Positions 10,042 to 21,370 of a stretch of DNA of 64,000 bases are shown here, piece by piece (the first letter of the stretch is position 1; every line of letters begins with the position of its first letter). The translations under genes and the position numbers were made by a program. The stretch comes from Megaleporinus macrocephalus. Taxonomy: Eukaryota; Chordata; Actinopteri; Characiformes; Anostomidae. Under the pieces are notes generated by a model. The model did not search any database, was not told the DNA's origin, and saw only the letters and a list, made by a program, of their open reading frames with translations. The DNA lies in contig CM038726.1 in the NCBI GenBank assembly GCA_021613375.1, positions 3,121,546 through 3,185,545 on the forward strand, read 5' to 3'.

Positions 10042-10815
10042 GTGGTTCTTGGTATCCAGTGTGAGCTTCAGAAACTCTTACAGAACTTTATCTCTCTGGA
10101 CCGCCTCCCCATGACGCCCAGCAACGGCAGACCAGGAGGCAGTCGGGGGCAGAGTCCGCGATTCTCTGCCCTCTCCTCCATCTTCGGCAAAGGTGTGAAG
10201 TTTGCTGTCCGTGCCGATGGAGCGGTCAGCGCTGAGATAATCGGGGTGGCCAGTGAGGACAGTCGACGCATTGCCTCTGTGATGAACGGCGCCACCTACC
10301 TGCGAGGCTTGCGCTTCACTGTGGACAGCCGAGACACGCATTATTTTACCAAGGACGGCCCACTGGAGGCGGACCTGGGCGTGGTGTGGGGAGGAAGCGG
10401 AGCTGCTGGTGGCGGCGCCAGGGTCTTGGAAAATGGTGTCAATGTTTCGGTCTCCCAGATGAGTGCCGTGGTTGCTGGGGAAACCAGGAGATTCGCAGAT
10501 TTGGTCCTCCAGCAGGGGGCACTGTGCTTTAACATCCGCTACGGGGCAACACCGGACGAGGAACGAACGCGAGTGCTGGAGGGGGCGCGGCTCAGGGCAG
10601 TGGAGGGGGCATGGATGCTGGAACAGAGGCGGGTCAGAGATGGAGAGGGAGGGGCGAGGGCATGGGCCAATAAGGAAAGGGAGGAACTTCTGTCAGAGGG
10701 ACGCGTCTCTGGTTACGAAGGATTTTATGTTTTGCCAGTCGAACAGCATCCTGAGCTAGCAGACAGTCCATTTAACATACAGCTGATTAGACAGACGGAT
10801 GTTGGCCGTAGGTAA
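10042..10815 (+). CDS. tenm1: teneurin-1 last coding exon: ABD and Tox-GHH-like domain with TCAP
   Basis: Acceptor CTCACTATCCAG ends at 10041, and 257 codons run to TAA at 10813-10815. The order of motifs is VVLGIQCELQKLLQNFISLD, IFGKGVKFAV, EIIGVASEDSRRIAS, FTVDSRDTHYF, VLENGVNVSVSQM, TRRFADLVLQQGALCFNIRYG and the acidic/basic helix AWMLEQRRVRDGEGGARAW. The final 42 residues (from 10687; LLSEGRVSGYEGFYVLPVEQ onward) match the teneurin C-terminal associated peptide and end in GRR, the usual amidation-type signal. The region is related to bacterial polymorphic-toxin nuclease folds but acts here in receptor binding. Oddities are a Gly/Ala-rich insertion (about 10385-10425), replacement of the usual NNAHYLENL by NGATYLRGL, and high GC. 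Confidence 0.96.
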   Translation: MVLGIQCELQKLLQNFISLDRLPMTPSNGRPGGSRGQSPRFSALSSIFGKGVKFAVRADGAVSAEIIGVASEDSRRIASVMNGATYLRGLRFTVDSRDTHYFTKDGPLEADLGVVWGGSGAAGGGARVLENGVNVSVSQMSAVVAGETRRFADLVLQQGALCFNIRYGATPDEERTRVLEGARLRAVEGAWMLEQRRVRDGEGGARAWANKEREELLSEGRVSGYEGFYVLPVEQHPELADSPFNIQLIRQTDVGRR

Positions 10816-11591
10816 CGGCGGCAAAAACACATGCAAACACAAACACATGAACACACATACAGCACTATAGCAGGGATACTTTATTCCGATCCTGGGACAC
10901 CTTAGTTCAACATAGTTTGGTTATTTCCCTGTTCTAACACACCTGATCCACTTCTTCTATTCTTCTAAAGAATTCTGTATCATGTTTGTAGGATCTACAC
11001 AGCCATCGTGACCAAAGAAACTGTAGGAGGCCAGATGGCTTCTGTTGTTTAGTTGCAAGAAATCAGAACATTGGCGAGGAACTAGAACTAAAGAAGACAC
11101 AACCCCATGCTGCCCAAACAGTCCTGTATATAGTTCCAGAAGTCGACCAGTAAAACAAAAGTTGACAGGTTCTTAGAGGAACAGTCCTTGCAGCCCTTCT
11201 CAACAGTCAATTCCGAGGCTAAGCAGGTATGTTGTAACAGGGACAACACCAAACTGTGCTGGACTTTGGTGTCCAGGACCTGAGTTAGGACCCCTGCACT
11301 ATAGTATCTCAGCTTTTTTCTATGACATTGACAAGACAAATCAAGAAAGCCTTGTTTGTCTTTGAGATGTGACAAATGATGGTATTGTATTATTTTCGTT
11401 TTTTGAAGAATGTGCACTACTTGCAAGTTTATGTTAATTTGGTTTTTTTTTTAAATATAAGTTTCTGTGTTATTGTTTTCATTTAAATACTGTTGTGGCT
11501 TGGACATTCTTACACACAGAGAGCCTTCTGTTTCGAATCAAAGGCCTCTTGTTTTTGTATGTGATGGGAAGACTAGAAAATTCCCCTTGTG

Positions 11592-11597
11592 AATAAA
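11592..11597 (+). terminator. candidate polyadenylation signal (AATAAA)
   Basis: First canonical hexamer found after the tenm1 stop, 777 bases downstream. Another lies near 14024. Which is used is unknown. Confidence 0.35.
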
Positions 11598-11819
11598 CGG
11601 CAAGTTGTAAAGTTTTGGAATATTCAGCGAGAATGGATTACTGCAGTTCAAGAAAATTGGGTGGGACATAAGATCGATGATAAATGAATGGAACATTTGT
11701 GCGGTTCAAATAATTTGATGGAAAAGTCCAAATTCCAAGGTTAATTCCTAACATAAGGCTTTTCAGGATTTTTTTTTTCAGACCTAAAACTTGAAACTCC
11801 CATCAAAATTCTCAATGAT

Positions 11820-12360
11820 TTTTTTACAGTGCAAACCACCCCTGATTCAAATGGCCCACCAGAATTTCCTCAGTTAGCATTCCAGAATCGTTGGTTCAAT
11901 TGGCCTTCCGGAATCACTGGTTCAAATAACCTTCCTTGGATAATTGCTTTAAAAGGGACTTCCAGAATCATTGGTTCAAATGGACATCTGGAATGATTTT
12001 TTCAAATATCCTACTGGAATTATTACTTCAAATGGACTTCCGGAATCACTGGTTCAGATGGCCTTTCCGACCCATCCATTAAACCATCCTTCCTGAATCT
12101 TGCTTTTATTTGCCTTCCGGAACCATCTGTTCAAACAGTTTTCTGCAATCCTAGTTTTTCAACGGCACTTCCGGAATCACTTTCCTAGACGGCCTTCCAG
12201 AATCTTTCAGTGTTTCAGTGACCTACGGGAATACCCTATTTCCATACTCCTTTCTTGGAATCACCTTCCAGAATCATCCAGTGAAGCATCCTTCTTGGAT
12301 TGTTTCAATGGGTTTTTGTTATCATCCGTTCAAACAGCCTTCCGGAATCCTTTACTTTCC
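11820..12360 (+). repeat. degenerate 26-32-bp repeats in tenm1 3' flank
   Basis: Recurring variants of CTTCCGGAATCACTGGTTCA with AATGGC spacers, about 17 diverged copies. Conserved cores are TTCCGGAATC and GGTTCAAA. Confidence 0.8.
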
Positions 12361-13379
12361 ACATCTGCTGCTGACTTTGTGGCCATCGCTGCCTGCAAAC
12401 TACTGATAGTGACTGTGATGCTAGGAGACACAGGGAGATGTATATAGTTCTTTAGCAAGTGCTCAACAACAACACGACTGCTTAAGCTCGAGATCCGACC
12501 GACGGCAGCACCTGGATTTACCCAAACGGAAACGGGAACCCGATCCGAGACCCTGGACATGGGGATGTGGGGACGGATCAGGGGAGCGCTCATAAAGATG
12601 ATAGACGCAAGCTGTTATATAGCTCAGTAAAGAAGTGTTTTGATAAAATTGTGTACAGTGTACTTTTTGATATGTAGAGATATGAAATGTTATCTATGTG
12701 GAACTCGTGCCTTTCCGCTCTTATGGAAAACGACAGCAAGTACAGAGTTGTAAATTGCACCAATGTATGTTTCAGTATTAGCTGTATGTTTTTAAAGGTT
12801 GTTTTATGCCTCATCTCAAGTACCTACAGTTAGCGAAAGTCAAAAACAAGGTGGGCGGAGCCTCCACGGTACAAAGAAGTTTCACCTGAATGTGCATTTG
12901 TTTTTTTTCGGATCTGATTCTCATGGAACTGGAATGAATTGTATTTATGTTTTGGACACTGGTTTAGTGTCTGCACACCACGGCCGGGTGGGATTTACCC
13001 GTGTGCATGTATTCTTTACTGTAATGAACAGAACAAACGACATAATTGAACAGCTTTGCTTTTTAAAAGTGTTTACATGGCTGTTGGTTTGTGTCCCCGC
13101 TATTCCTTTTTATTGTTTTGGGATCTGGAATTAATTCATGTTTTGAGAACACTACTTGGGATCAGTTGTGGGTCATTGTTGTTAGTTCGTTGATGTGCAT
13201 GTGATGTGTAAGCGGGCCAGGATTTGGGGGGCAGATCTGTTAAAGTTGTTAAAGTTAAAGTGCACCATCATTAACCCTACTGGGGCATCAAAAAGTTGAA
13301 ACATTCTATTGGAAGCCGTAAGTAAGGTCGTTTTGGGCTTTTAGCTCATTGCATATGCAGTTTAACCCTTAATGCGTGG

Positions 13380-14120
13380 AGATAACGATAATAATCAAAT
13401 AGTCCAGTTTGGCTAATCTTCTCAGAACTGCTGTTGATCAAATCCTAAACTTTTTCAGCTCGTAAAATGATCACGTTTCAATACAAAAACTAAACATGAT
13501 TACTTATTTCCCCAATTTCCTCAAATGATTGTCTTGTTTTCTCAAAAAAATGACTTATTATATTAATAATAATAATGTCTTATTTTCTTAAATCAATGAC
13601 TTCTTAATTTAAAGTGTCTCAAAATAATGTCTCAATCTCTCAAAAGACTTATGAACTCTTTTTTCTATAAGTTTCCTATATTCCCAAAATAATGATGTGA
13701 TATGTCAAAATAATCATTTTTCCTCAAAGCTAATAATAATTCAAATTATTGAAAATAATTTCTTATTTTCTTAAAACGATGATGTATTATCTCAAAAATA
13801 ATGACCTATGGTCTAAATATTTACTAGTATTCTAAAAGCTGTGACTTATTATATCAAAATAAAGTTGTGTTTTCTCAAAATAATGTCATATGTCCTCAAC
13901 ATGACTAATAATGATTTATCATGTCAACAAAATCTCTTTTCTCAATTTTATGACTTATCACAAATAATGATATTATGACTTACTTTTTTTTTACTTATTT
14001 ATTTATGTTGGAAAAGTGTGTTTTCACAAATAAAGAATTAAAAGAAATAATATCTTATTTTCTAAAAACAATGACATTTCTACAAAATGTAATATTTTCT
14101 TGGCAAGTAACATATTGATT
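13380..14120. repeat. AT-rich degenerate repeats
   Basis: Recurring TTATTTTCTCAAAATAATGA-like words with poor periodicity. No gene signals. Confidence 0.6.
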
Positions 14121-14597
14121 ACCAAGTGAAGAATTTGAGACAAGTCACTAATTTTGTCTTTACGACAAAACATCAACAAAACCCATGACCTAATAAGTCT
14201 TAGAAACCAGAAACAGGTACTAAAAGCTAGAAACTAGTACTAAAGCTATTAAAAGCTAGAAAGAGGTTTCAATATAAAACCTGAGCCAAAGGGTTTATAT
14301 TGGGCTGTTCATATTTTAATTCTGAACACACACATTAAAACCTTGAATGTGTGAACACTGAATTTTTAGTAAATCTGCCTCCTTAATCTATAAACCGACG
14401 CCCTGCAAATAATAGGAAACGTCATAAGTTCATCTGAGATGTGCTACACCGAAAAGTATTCATTTACTCATTTATTTATTCGTCGTGCCCATCAACAAAC
14501 AGCATCAGCACAGCTGTAAATGAGCCAGAGTTGAGCAGATATACCCACGTCATGTTATATATCATCACTGTCCATAAAAAAACAAGTATCTCGATAA

Positions 14598-14805
14598 TGG
14601 CAACTTCACAGGAGAGGCCAAAAACTGTCTTTACATTTAATGTAAGTCAATGGAACCAGATTTTTTTCTAAGCTGTTCATAGAAGCATTCATATTGGTCC
14701 ATTTATTATGAAATTTCCACACAATGTAAACGTTAGCTGTCGTCTTCAAATGACATTGAAAACTAAAAAAGTGCAAAAATTGAGATGTGTGTTTTTCTTT
14801 GGACA
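14598..14805 (+). repeat. dispersed repeat family D, copy 1
   Basis: Contains AATGTAAGTCAATGGAACCA, a TATTGGTCCATT core, a CACAATGTAAACG word and GCTGTCGTCTTCAAATGA, ending in TTTCTTTGGAC. The same word order recurs at five other places in the window (19138-19310 and 32940-33168 reversed; 39110-39310, 40975-41150 and 42378-42595 forward). Probably a non-autonomous DNA element; family unnamed. Confidence 0.75.
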
Positions 14806-16440
14806 TATAAAGCATATAAAATATGAAATATAGGACACATACAAAATAAAAGCTTATAGCAGAGTGAGTAAACAATTAAACCTCACAAAATTAGCCCCTG
14901 ATTCAGCTTGCTTTGCACAAAAGAATGCACTAGTATTGTGAATACTGAATAAATTGGTCGTTTCCAATGCATATGATGCATATTCCAATTAAAATATTGT
15001 CATTTTTAACAATTCTTTTAAAATGTGAATCCTATTATAGCTCTAGTTTATGTATCTGGGAGTTATTATAATTTTTTTTATTCCATGCTGTCCATCATGT
15101 AGGCTAAGAATCTCTTAAAGGAACAAATACATACATTAGGAAAGAATTAAGGTCTAATTCTTTGGTCAGTAAAGCCCAAATTAGAGTCTTCTAAATGTAC
15201 ATACACTATAAATGGTACACATACATAATTGTTGCCCTCTTATGTGAAAATCTCCAGTAATCACATTATTAATGGTAATAATGCTCAATACATTTTTGTT
15301 ATGCAAATTCTAAGCATAAATTATCCTCCAAATTGACTTTGTTTAAATGGAGTTTGTTGCATTAGAGTTCATTCAAGTTTAGTAATCACTTATTAAACTA
15401 TTAAGTTTTACTGTTTTCTATATACAAATATGTTTAATCAAAAAGTCATATTTATTAGAATTTAAGTTCTTGAAACATACTAAAATGTTCAATGAGCATA
15501 ACTGCTTTTTGGAATATAGAGCATATTTTAAGATGTTACCAATTATTACTAGAACATGTAATCAAAAACTGCCAAATCGACAAATAGATGTATGTCTATT
15601 TCAATTATTATTTTGATATGTGCTTAATTTGGGCTTTATCCATCAAATACTAAGACCTTAATAGCCTCCCAATGTATGTTGCTTAAAGTGAAGTCATACC
15701 TACTTACCTACCTGGGTTCTTGCTGTTAATAAAATGAAAAATAAACCTTGAAGTCATGACAATGAATTAACTATCATCCCAAGAAAGTGAGTTAGTTTGT
15801 TGTCATTGTGATTTTAAATCAATCAAAGAAGAAAGTCCGTTCCATATCCTAATATTGTTTTGTTTTCTAGATATCAGTTTATTTTGGGGGAAACGGGTGA
15901 CTCAAGTGCGGCTGCTGATCTAAAAGCTTTCTGTTTGGCCTTCAGCACCTTAAAGTCACAATCAGTTTCATGTTAGATGTTAGCAGAGTCTCAGTCATTT
16001 AAGTTACTGAGGAACATCCACAAAATCTAGTACTGAATCTACAGATACTGTTTACTATGTAGATTCCAGGCCAAGGACTTGTGGCTGACATTCATTAAAA
16101 TATCTTAAAATATCAAAGTTTTGAGTTTAAAGGGTCCTGCTTTTAATTAAGAGTCTGTAATATCTTTTTAGTTACTCATGAACAATACCTGTAACAACAC
16201 TGTAACCACTAGGGGTTGCTTGACTTATTTTAAGATGAAATTTTGAACTTTGTATGAGCCTCTTTGACATTCAGTGAGATTTGACCAGATTTGTCCAGGT
16301 CACTCAAGTAGGTAAAAGTGGCCCTAGTTGGATGTTATTGTCATGTGTAATGCAGATTTTACAAAACACACTGAATCTGACATTTCCAATTCCAGCTTGG
16401 GCCACTTCCATATGTTATAAGTTAGTTCTAGTTCTGATGT
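14806..16440. other. intergenic AT-rich DNA, no feature recognised
   Basis: About 1.6 kb between the tenm1 3' end and sh2d1a, with no coding frame or repeat that I can support. Confidence 0.5.
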
Positions 16441-18170
16441 TCTAGAATTGGAGACATTTTTTGTCAGTGTTCAAGAATTTTAAGCAAATTCTGTTACCAG
16501 TGTTCCAGTGTTAAGTCAGTTCTTTCACCAAAGATCTGCAATTTAAACACTATTCTTTTTAAAGTGTTCTAGGTTTTGAACTCAGTTCTTTTGCCAATTA
16601 TCTACAATTTGAACACAATTCTTTTGCCAGTGTTCTAGATTTTGAAGTCAGTTCTTTCACCAAAGATCTATAATTAGAAAATATTTTTGCCAGTGTTTAA
16701 GATTTTGAAGTCAGTTCTTTTGCCAATGATCTACTATTTGAACATAATTTGGTTGCCAGTGTTCTAGATTTTGAAGTCAGTTCTTTCTCCAGTGATCTGC
16801 AATTTGAACACATTGGCCAATGATTTAAATTTGAACATAATTTGTTTGACTGTGTTCTAGCATTTTGTAGACTATTGTTGGCCAATATTCTAACATTTTA
16901 AGTACGTTTTTTTTTTTAATTTAAAAATATTTACAATTTTTTGCCGGTGTTCTCAAATTTGAACAGGTCAAATTTTGACAGTTGACAGTTTTGCAATGAC
17001 TGTATATGTAGATTAACCATGATTGTTGAGCAGTGAAGTGGTCAAGTCTGTGCAACCCCTAGTTATTAGAATTATTAGAGACTCTTAATACAAAGCAGGA
17101 CGGTTCAAAATATTTGGAAAAGCAGTTTTTGCGAATAAAGAACCTGAAAGATTGTATGCTCAGAATTCGGCACAGATGAAATACAGCTGATTGTGGCTCT
17201 AAGGGACTGAAGCGTCTTGTTCACTAGTTCCTGACCTGCTGTGCTTTGGGAAGCTGTTGAATGATCGGCTGTGAGTACGTAGGGTTTACTTAAGATCTGT
17301 AGAAAAATTCACATTTAAAAGGTACTTTGGGCATCAAGACTTTTGATAAATAAATATGTAAATTGTACATTTGAGCCTCCTTGCTTTTCTTCCACAACTG
17401 ACCTTCAATGAGTTTTTGTCCAGTCAACTGCTACAGTCACTCAAGCTAGTAAACGTGGCCCTATTTGGATCCTCTGTGACAGTGTAAATGGCAAAAACCA
17501 ATTTAAAGAATGTAAATTTTCAATGCTGACATTGGCCACTTTCATATGTGAGTCGTCTCTTTGGTAATGTTCTAGAATTTGAAGAAAGTTTAAGCAAATT
17601 CTGTTAATTTAAAAAGATCCTTCTTGCCGGTGTTCTGGAATTCTTTCACCAGTGGTCTACAGTTTGAACATAATTTTTTGGTAGTGTTCTAGAGTTTGAC
17701 ATGAATTTGTTTGTCAGTGTTCTAGAATTTGAAAACTATTTTAAGTCTGTTCTTTCACCAAAGATCTACAATTTAAACATAATTTGTTTGCCAGGGTTCT
17801 AGAATTTGAAGTCAGTTCTTTTACCAATGATCTACGATTTGATAATCAAATCAAATCTAAAATTTGAATTGAGCTATTGTGCCAGTGTTCCAGAGTTTAA
17901 CACATTTGTTTGTTGCCAGTGTTCTAGAATTTGAAGTCTGTTCTTTTGCCAGTGCTTTATGATCTGAATGTAGTTCTTCTTTCAGTGATCTACAGTTGGA
18001 TCCCATTTTTTTCTTTTACCAGTATTTGAAGGGTTTTTATAATGTTCTTATGTTCAAACAAAATTCTTTTGCTAGTGTCCTGGACTTCTGTCACTGGTTT
18101 ACAATTTCAAGACAATTCTTTTATCAATGTTTTAGAATTTGCCAGTGTTAGATTAGATTAGGTCCTTTGA
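16440..18170. repeat. degenerate 33-bp-type repeat array (block 1)
   Basis: Built of two alternating half-types, GTTCTAGAATTTGAA... and GATCTACAATTTGAA..., each followed by CAGTTCTTTTGCCAGT-like spacers. Divergence is high, and an island of single-copy sequence (16950-17530) interrupts it. The same unit makes up the array at 20490-21370. Confidence 0.8.
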
Positions 18171-18490
18171 CAATAAAAGATAAAACTTTGGGGTCAGCAG
18201 AAATTTGTGTGAATATTTTAACACAAAAAAGCAGAAGGACTGTATTTTGTGTGGTTAATTGATGTTATACAGTCATGAACCTCTACCAGCCACACCTGAA
18301 ACTGACGAATTTAATAAAGAAATACTCCCTGAAGCTGTTTTTCCATTGATCGCTCAAAAACAAGAACTGACCAGACCATGAACCACCTTGTTAACACAGC
18401 TAACAAGTTAACAAGTATTTTATATCACTTTTAAGCTCTTTAGAGTAATATCATTAGTGATCTTGTTAGTTAGTAACCTTAACCCTGACA
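18171..18490. other. intergenic DNA, no feature recognised
   Basis: No gene, repeat or structural signal that I can support. Confidence 0.4.
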
Positions 18491-19002
18491 TACACTACCG
18501 CTCAAAAGTTTGGGATCGCAGTGAGATGTTCTTGTTTTAATGGAGTATCTTCTTCCTTAACACAACAATGGACTGACGGGTCTCTAAAGAAAGTTGTTTC
18601 TTTCTGGTCATTGTGAGTCGGTCAGCAAGCCATCAACTGCTGATCTTCAGATACTAAACTAACCTAGAATGTTGTTCTCCCTTTTATACTCACTTATTAG
18701 TAGAATTCAGCTGTGCATCACAATTAAGCAAGAGTGTCCTAGCAACCAATTAGTCCAATAACATCCTTAACTTGGATTGGCGGTCGTACCAGGAGATTTA
18801 GACAGAGGACTGAGAATTGCTGATAATAGGACTATATGCAAAATAAGCCTCTATACAAAAATAGACTTTAATACAAACATTTTTATTCTTTAAAAATCAT
18901 CTGATACACTTACATTAATTGTGACGGTATTGTTTGTGAATTGCATGAAAATTGCATGAAATTAAATTCTAAAGTGATCCTAAACTTTTGAGCGGTTGTG
19001 TA
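18491..19002. mobile_element. non-autonomous Tc1/mariner-type MITE
   Basis: TACACTACCGCTCAAAAGTT at 18491 is mirrored at the other end by AACTTTTGAGCGGTTGTGTA, ending at 19002. The termini match over about 28 bases, and the flanking TA dinucleotides fit a Tc1/mariner TA target duplication. The 508-bp interior has no transposase frame. The termini are of the ACCG(C/G)TCAAAAGTTTGGG type widespread in fish. Confidence 0.85.
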
Positions 19003-19137
19003 GATTTGGTTTAGTTGAGCATCAGGTATTAAGTTAATAGATCAATGAAACTTATTTGACTTACTTTTAAATGAAAACAAATGTTTTTCACCATCAGGTA
19101 AACATTTTGGACATGTAGGTTTATTTTATATATCATC

Positions 19138-19310
19138 TGTCCAATGAAGACGTGTATTTACATGATGAATGAACAAATAGAAGTGCTCCAAAATAGATTG
19201 GGAACAAATTCTGGTTCAATTGACTTCCATAGAAAGTAAAGCATGTTTTTGGTCCCTCATGTAAAGTTGCAATTTTGGAGAGACTTGTTTTTCATTGGAC
19301 AGCAACGATA
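19138..19310 (-). repeat. dispersed repeat family D, copy 2 (reversed)
   Basis: Reverse-oriented copy: TTCAATTGACTTCCATAGAA with TTTTGGTCCCTCATGTAAAG and TTTTTCATTGGACAGC, the mirror of the forward copies. Confidence 0.7.
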
Positions 19311-19432
19311 TGAGGGCTATTAAGAAAGTGGGCATAACATTTGTCCCACCATCAGTAGATCATGAGTTCAAATCCCATTAATGGCACAACATCTGGTAAT
19401 CAATGAGGGTGTCCATATATATTCTGATCATA

Positions 19433-19683
19433 GGTGAAGGTAGTGTTACAGTTTACCTGTACACAGGTAGGTGAAGGTAGCTTTAAAGTTTATCTGTACA
19501 CAGGTAGGTGAAGATAGCGTTACAGTTTGCCTGTACTGAGGTAGGTGAAGGTAGTGTTACAGTTTATCTGTACACAGGTAGGTGAAGGTAGCAGTACAGT
19601 TTACCTGTACACAGGTAGGTGAAGGTAGTGGTACAGTTTATCTGTACACAGGTAGGTGAAGGTAGTGTTACAGTTTACTTGTA
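19433..19683. repeat. 37-bp tandem repeat, about 7 copies
   Basis: Unit begins GTAGGTGAAGGTAGTGTTAC and continues AGTTTACCTGTACACAG. Copies differ at few positions. Confidence 0.95.
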
Positions 19684-19689
19684 TTTGAA

Positions 19690-20080
19690 TGCTGGTCTTA
19701 AACACAATAGTCGCCAATATTATGTTTGTATTTATTGTAAACGGTGTCAGTGACTGAGCTTCTTCCACCCTGATTGGACGCCAGTTATTCACTTGTGTAT
19801 GCAGCCATACATTCTGGACGGGTCTTCTGTGTCTGAGTCTGGACGGCCTGGTTCTAGCTCTGTGGCTGGTGTTTAACCTCTAGGCCTGTGAAGGTGAAGC
19901 GGAATCTGTTCGTGTTGAGAGGTGCTAAAGGAAACTGGTGGTTTTAAGAAAAAGGAAATGCTCTCCGTTGATTTGATAGCCCTCTAAAACCCTGCTGCAG
20001 TTAAAGCAGGCTGTGAAGAACACACCCAGCGTCTCTTGCTGGCAATCATGAAACAAACGAAATGAATCCCAGCGTCTCAC
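19690..20080. other. intergenic DNA between tenm1 and sh2d1a 3' ends
   Basis: No gene recognised. The sh2d1a transcript should end near 20075. Confidence 0.4.
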
Positions 20081-20092
20081 ATAAGCATAGCA

Positions 20093-20098
20093 TTTATT
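20093..20098 (-). terminator. sh2d1a: sh2d1a polyadenylation signal (AATAAA)
   Basis: TTTATT on the plus strand reads AATAAA on the minus strand, 91 bases after the sh2d1a stop. A short 3' UTR of about 110 bases is implied. Confidence 0.7.
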
Positions 20099-20188
20099 TT
20101 TGAGTGCAAGAGATGATGAAATAAACAATATCTTTGTACATGTAAACCATACGAGAAGAGGACCTGAGGACCCATCTCAGACACGTTC

Positions 20189-20392
20189 TCAGCAGTTGAT
20201 GTGTTTCTGCGGTCTGGGGCTGGCTTTCCTGTTCTGCTGCTGTCGGTGTGTAAGGCGGTGATGGTCGTTGTGGTGTTGGCCAATGGTCACAGGATAGAGG
20301 AGGGGCATGGCTATGCCTTGGTCTGGGTTCCGGAAGGTGCTAATGAGGTTGCGGACTTTGCGGAAGAGGCGTTCCTTCACTCCAGGCGCCGT
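20189..20392 (-). CDS. sh2d1a: SH2D1A (SAP) last coding exon
   Basis: The minus-strand acceptor CTCTCTGCAG ends at 20393, then a phase-0 exon runs to a TGA at 20191-20189. It encodes residues 68-134: [20 protein letters not shown], then [17 protein letters not shown] and a 30-residue His/Gln/Arg-rich tail with no match to the human tail. The first part is the C-terminal half of the SAP SH2 domain. R78 in LFRKV is at the same number as the human residue that docks the Fyn SH3 domain. In mammals the tail is on a further exon; here the reading frame simply runs on to a stop, so the fish gene appears to have three coding exons (an unrecognised internal splice cannot be excluded). Confidence 0.9.
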   Translation of the reverse strand, partial: TAPGVKERLFRKVRNLISTFRNPDQGIAMPLLYPVTIGQHHNDHHRLTHRQQQNRKASPRPQKHINC

Positions 20393-20489
20393 CTGCAGAG
20401 AGGAGAAAGATGAGGGCAGTAAAGTAACAAGGAGGTCAACATACCATCACCGGTTAAGAACCTTCGCAGACCTAAAATAACTTTTGATA

Positions 20490-21370
20490 CGACTGCTATT
20501 TTGTTGGTGTTCTAAAATTCGAAGACATTTATTTTGTTGGTGTTCTAGAATTTGAAGACATTTATTTTGTTGGTTTTCTAGAATTTAAACACCTTATTTT
20601 GCCAGTGTTCTAGAATTTAAAGACTATTATTCCATAATTTCAAGACAGTTATTTTGCTTGGGTTTTAGAATTTAAAGACATTTATTTTGTTGGTGTTCTA
20701 GAATTTGAAGATAGTTATCTTGCTGGTGTTCTAGAATTTTACACGCCTTATTTTGCCAGTGTTCTAGAATTTAAAGACTATTATTCCATAATTTAAAGAC
20801 AGTTATTTTTCTGGGGTTTTAGAAAAAAAGACATTTATTTTGTTGGTGTTCTAGAATTTGAAGTGACGTATTTTGCTGGTTTTCCTGAAGTGATGACTAT
20901 TATTTTGCCAGTATTATAGAATTATAAGTGATATATTTTGCTGCTCATAGTCTAGAATTTAAGGCAACGTATTTTGCTGGTGTCCCAGAATTTGAGGACT
21001 ATTATTTTGTCAGTGTTCTAGAATTGGAAGACAGTTATTTTGTTGGTGTTCTAGAATTGGAAGCTGCTGTTTTGTCAGTGTTCTAGAATTTAGACTATTA
21101 TAGACTATAGACTATTTTTTGTCAGTATGCGAAAATTATAAGTGACTTATTTTGCTAGTGGTCCAGAATTTGAAGGCAGTTATTTTACTGCTGTTTCAGA
21201 ATTTACGGACTATTATTTTGTTGGTGTTCTAGAATTTAAAAAGTGATGACTATTATTTTACCAATATTATAGAATTTTAAGTGAAATATTTTGCTGCTGG
21301 TGTTCCAGAATTTGAGCACTGTTATTTTGCAGGTGTTCTAGAATTTGAAGTGACTTGTATTGTAATGTCC
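20490..21370. repeat. 33-bp repeat array (block 2)
   Basis: About 25 units of TATTTTGTTGGTGTTCTAGA plus ATTTGAAGACATT, moderately diverged, in the last intron of sh2d1a. Same unit family as 16440-18170, which lies just beyond the gene's 3' end. Confidence 0.9.

Larger units (their letters stand above)
1..10815 (+). other. tenm1: tenm1 locus, 3' portion (gene span inside window)
   Basis: Seven consecutive coding exons with compatible phases encode about 1,082 C-terminal residues of a teneurin (families run near 2,700-2,800), so roughly the first 60 percent lies left of the window. Junction phases all agree: exon starts and ends at 1492-1664, 3243-3499, 4101-4391, 5282-5672, 5762-6982, 8425-8567 and 10042-10815. 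Teneurins are single-pass type II synaptic adhesion receptors that bind latrophilins and other teneurins. The tenm1 choice rests on the GIQCELQK/FISLD block opening the last exon, which TENM1 has and TENM2 and TENM3 lack, and on sh2d1a lying next to it tail-to-tail as in mammals. tenm4 is the less likely alternative. Confidence 0.85.
10816..13140 (+). other. tenm1: probable tenm1 3' UTR and downstream sequence
   Basis: No other gene starts here. Teneurin 3' UTRs are long, and several AATAAA-like signals occur, the first clear one at 11592. The 3' limit cannot be fixed from sequence. The 12410-12830 part is relatively complex and could be conserved UTR. Confidence 0.4.
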
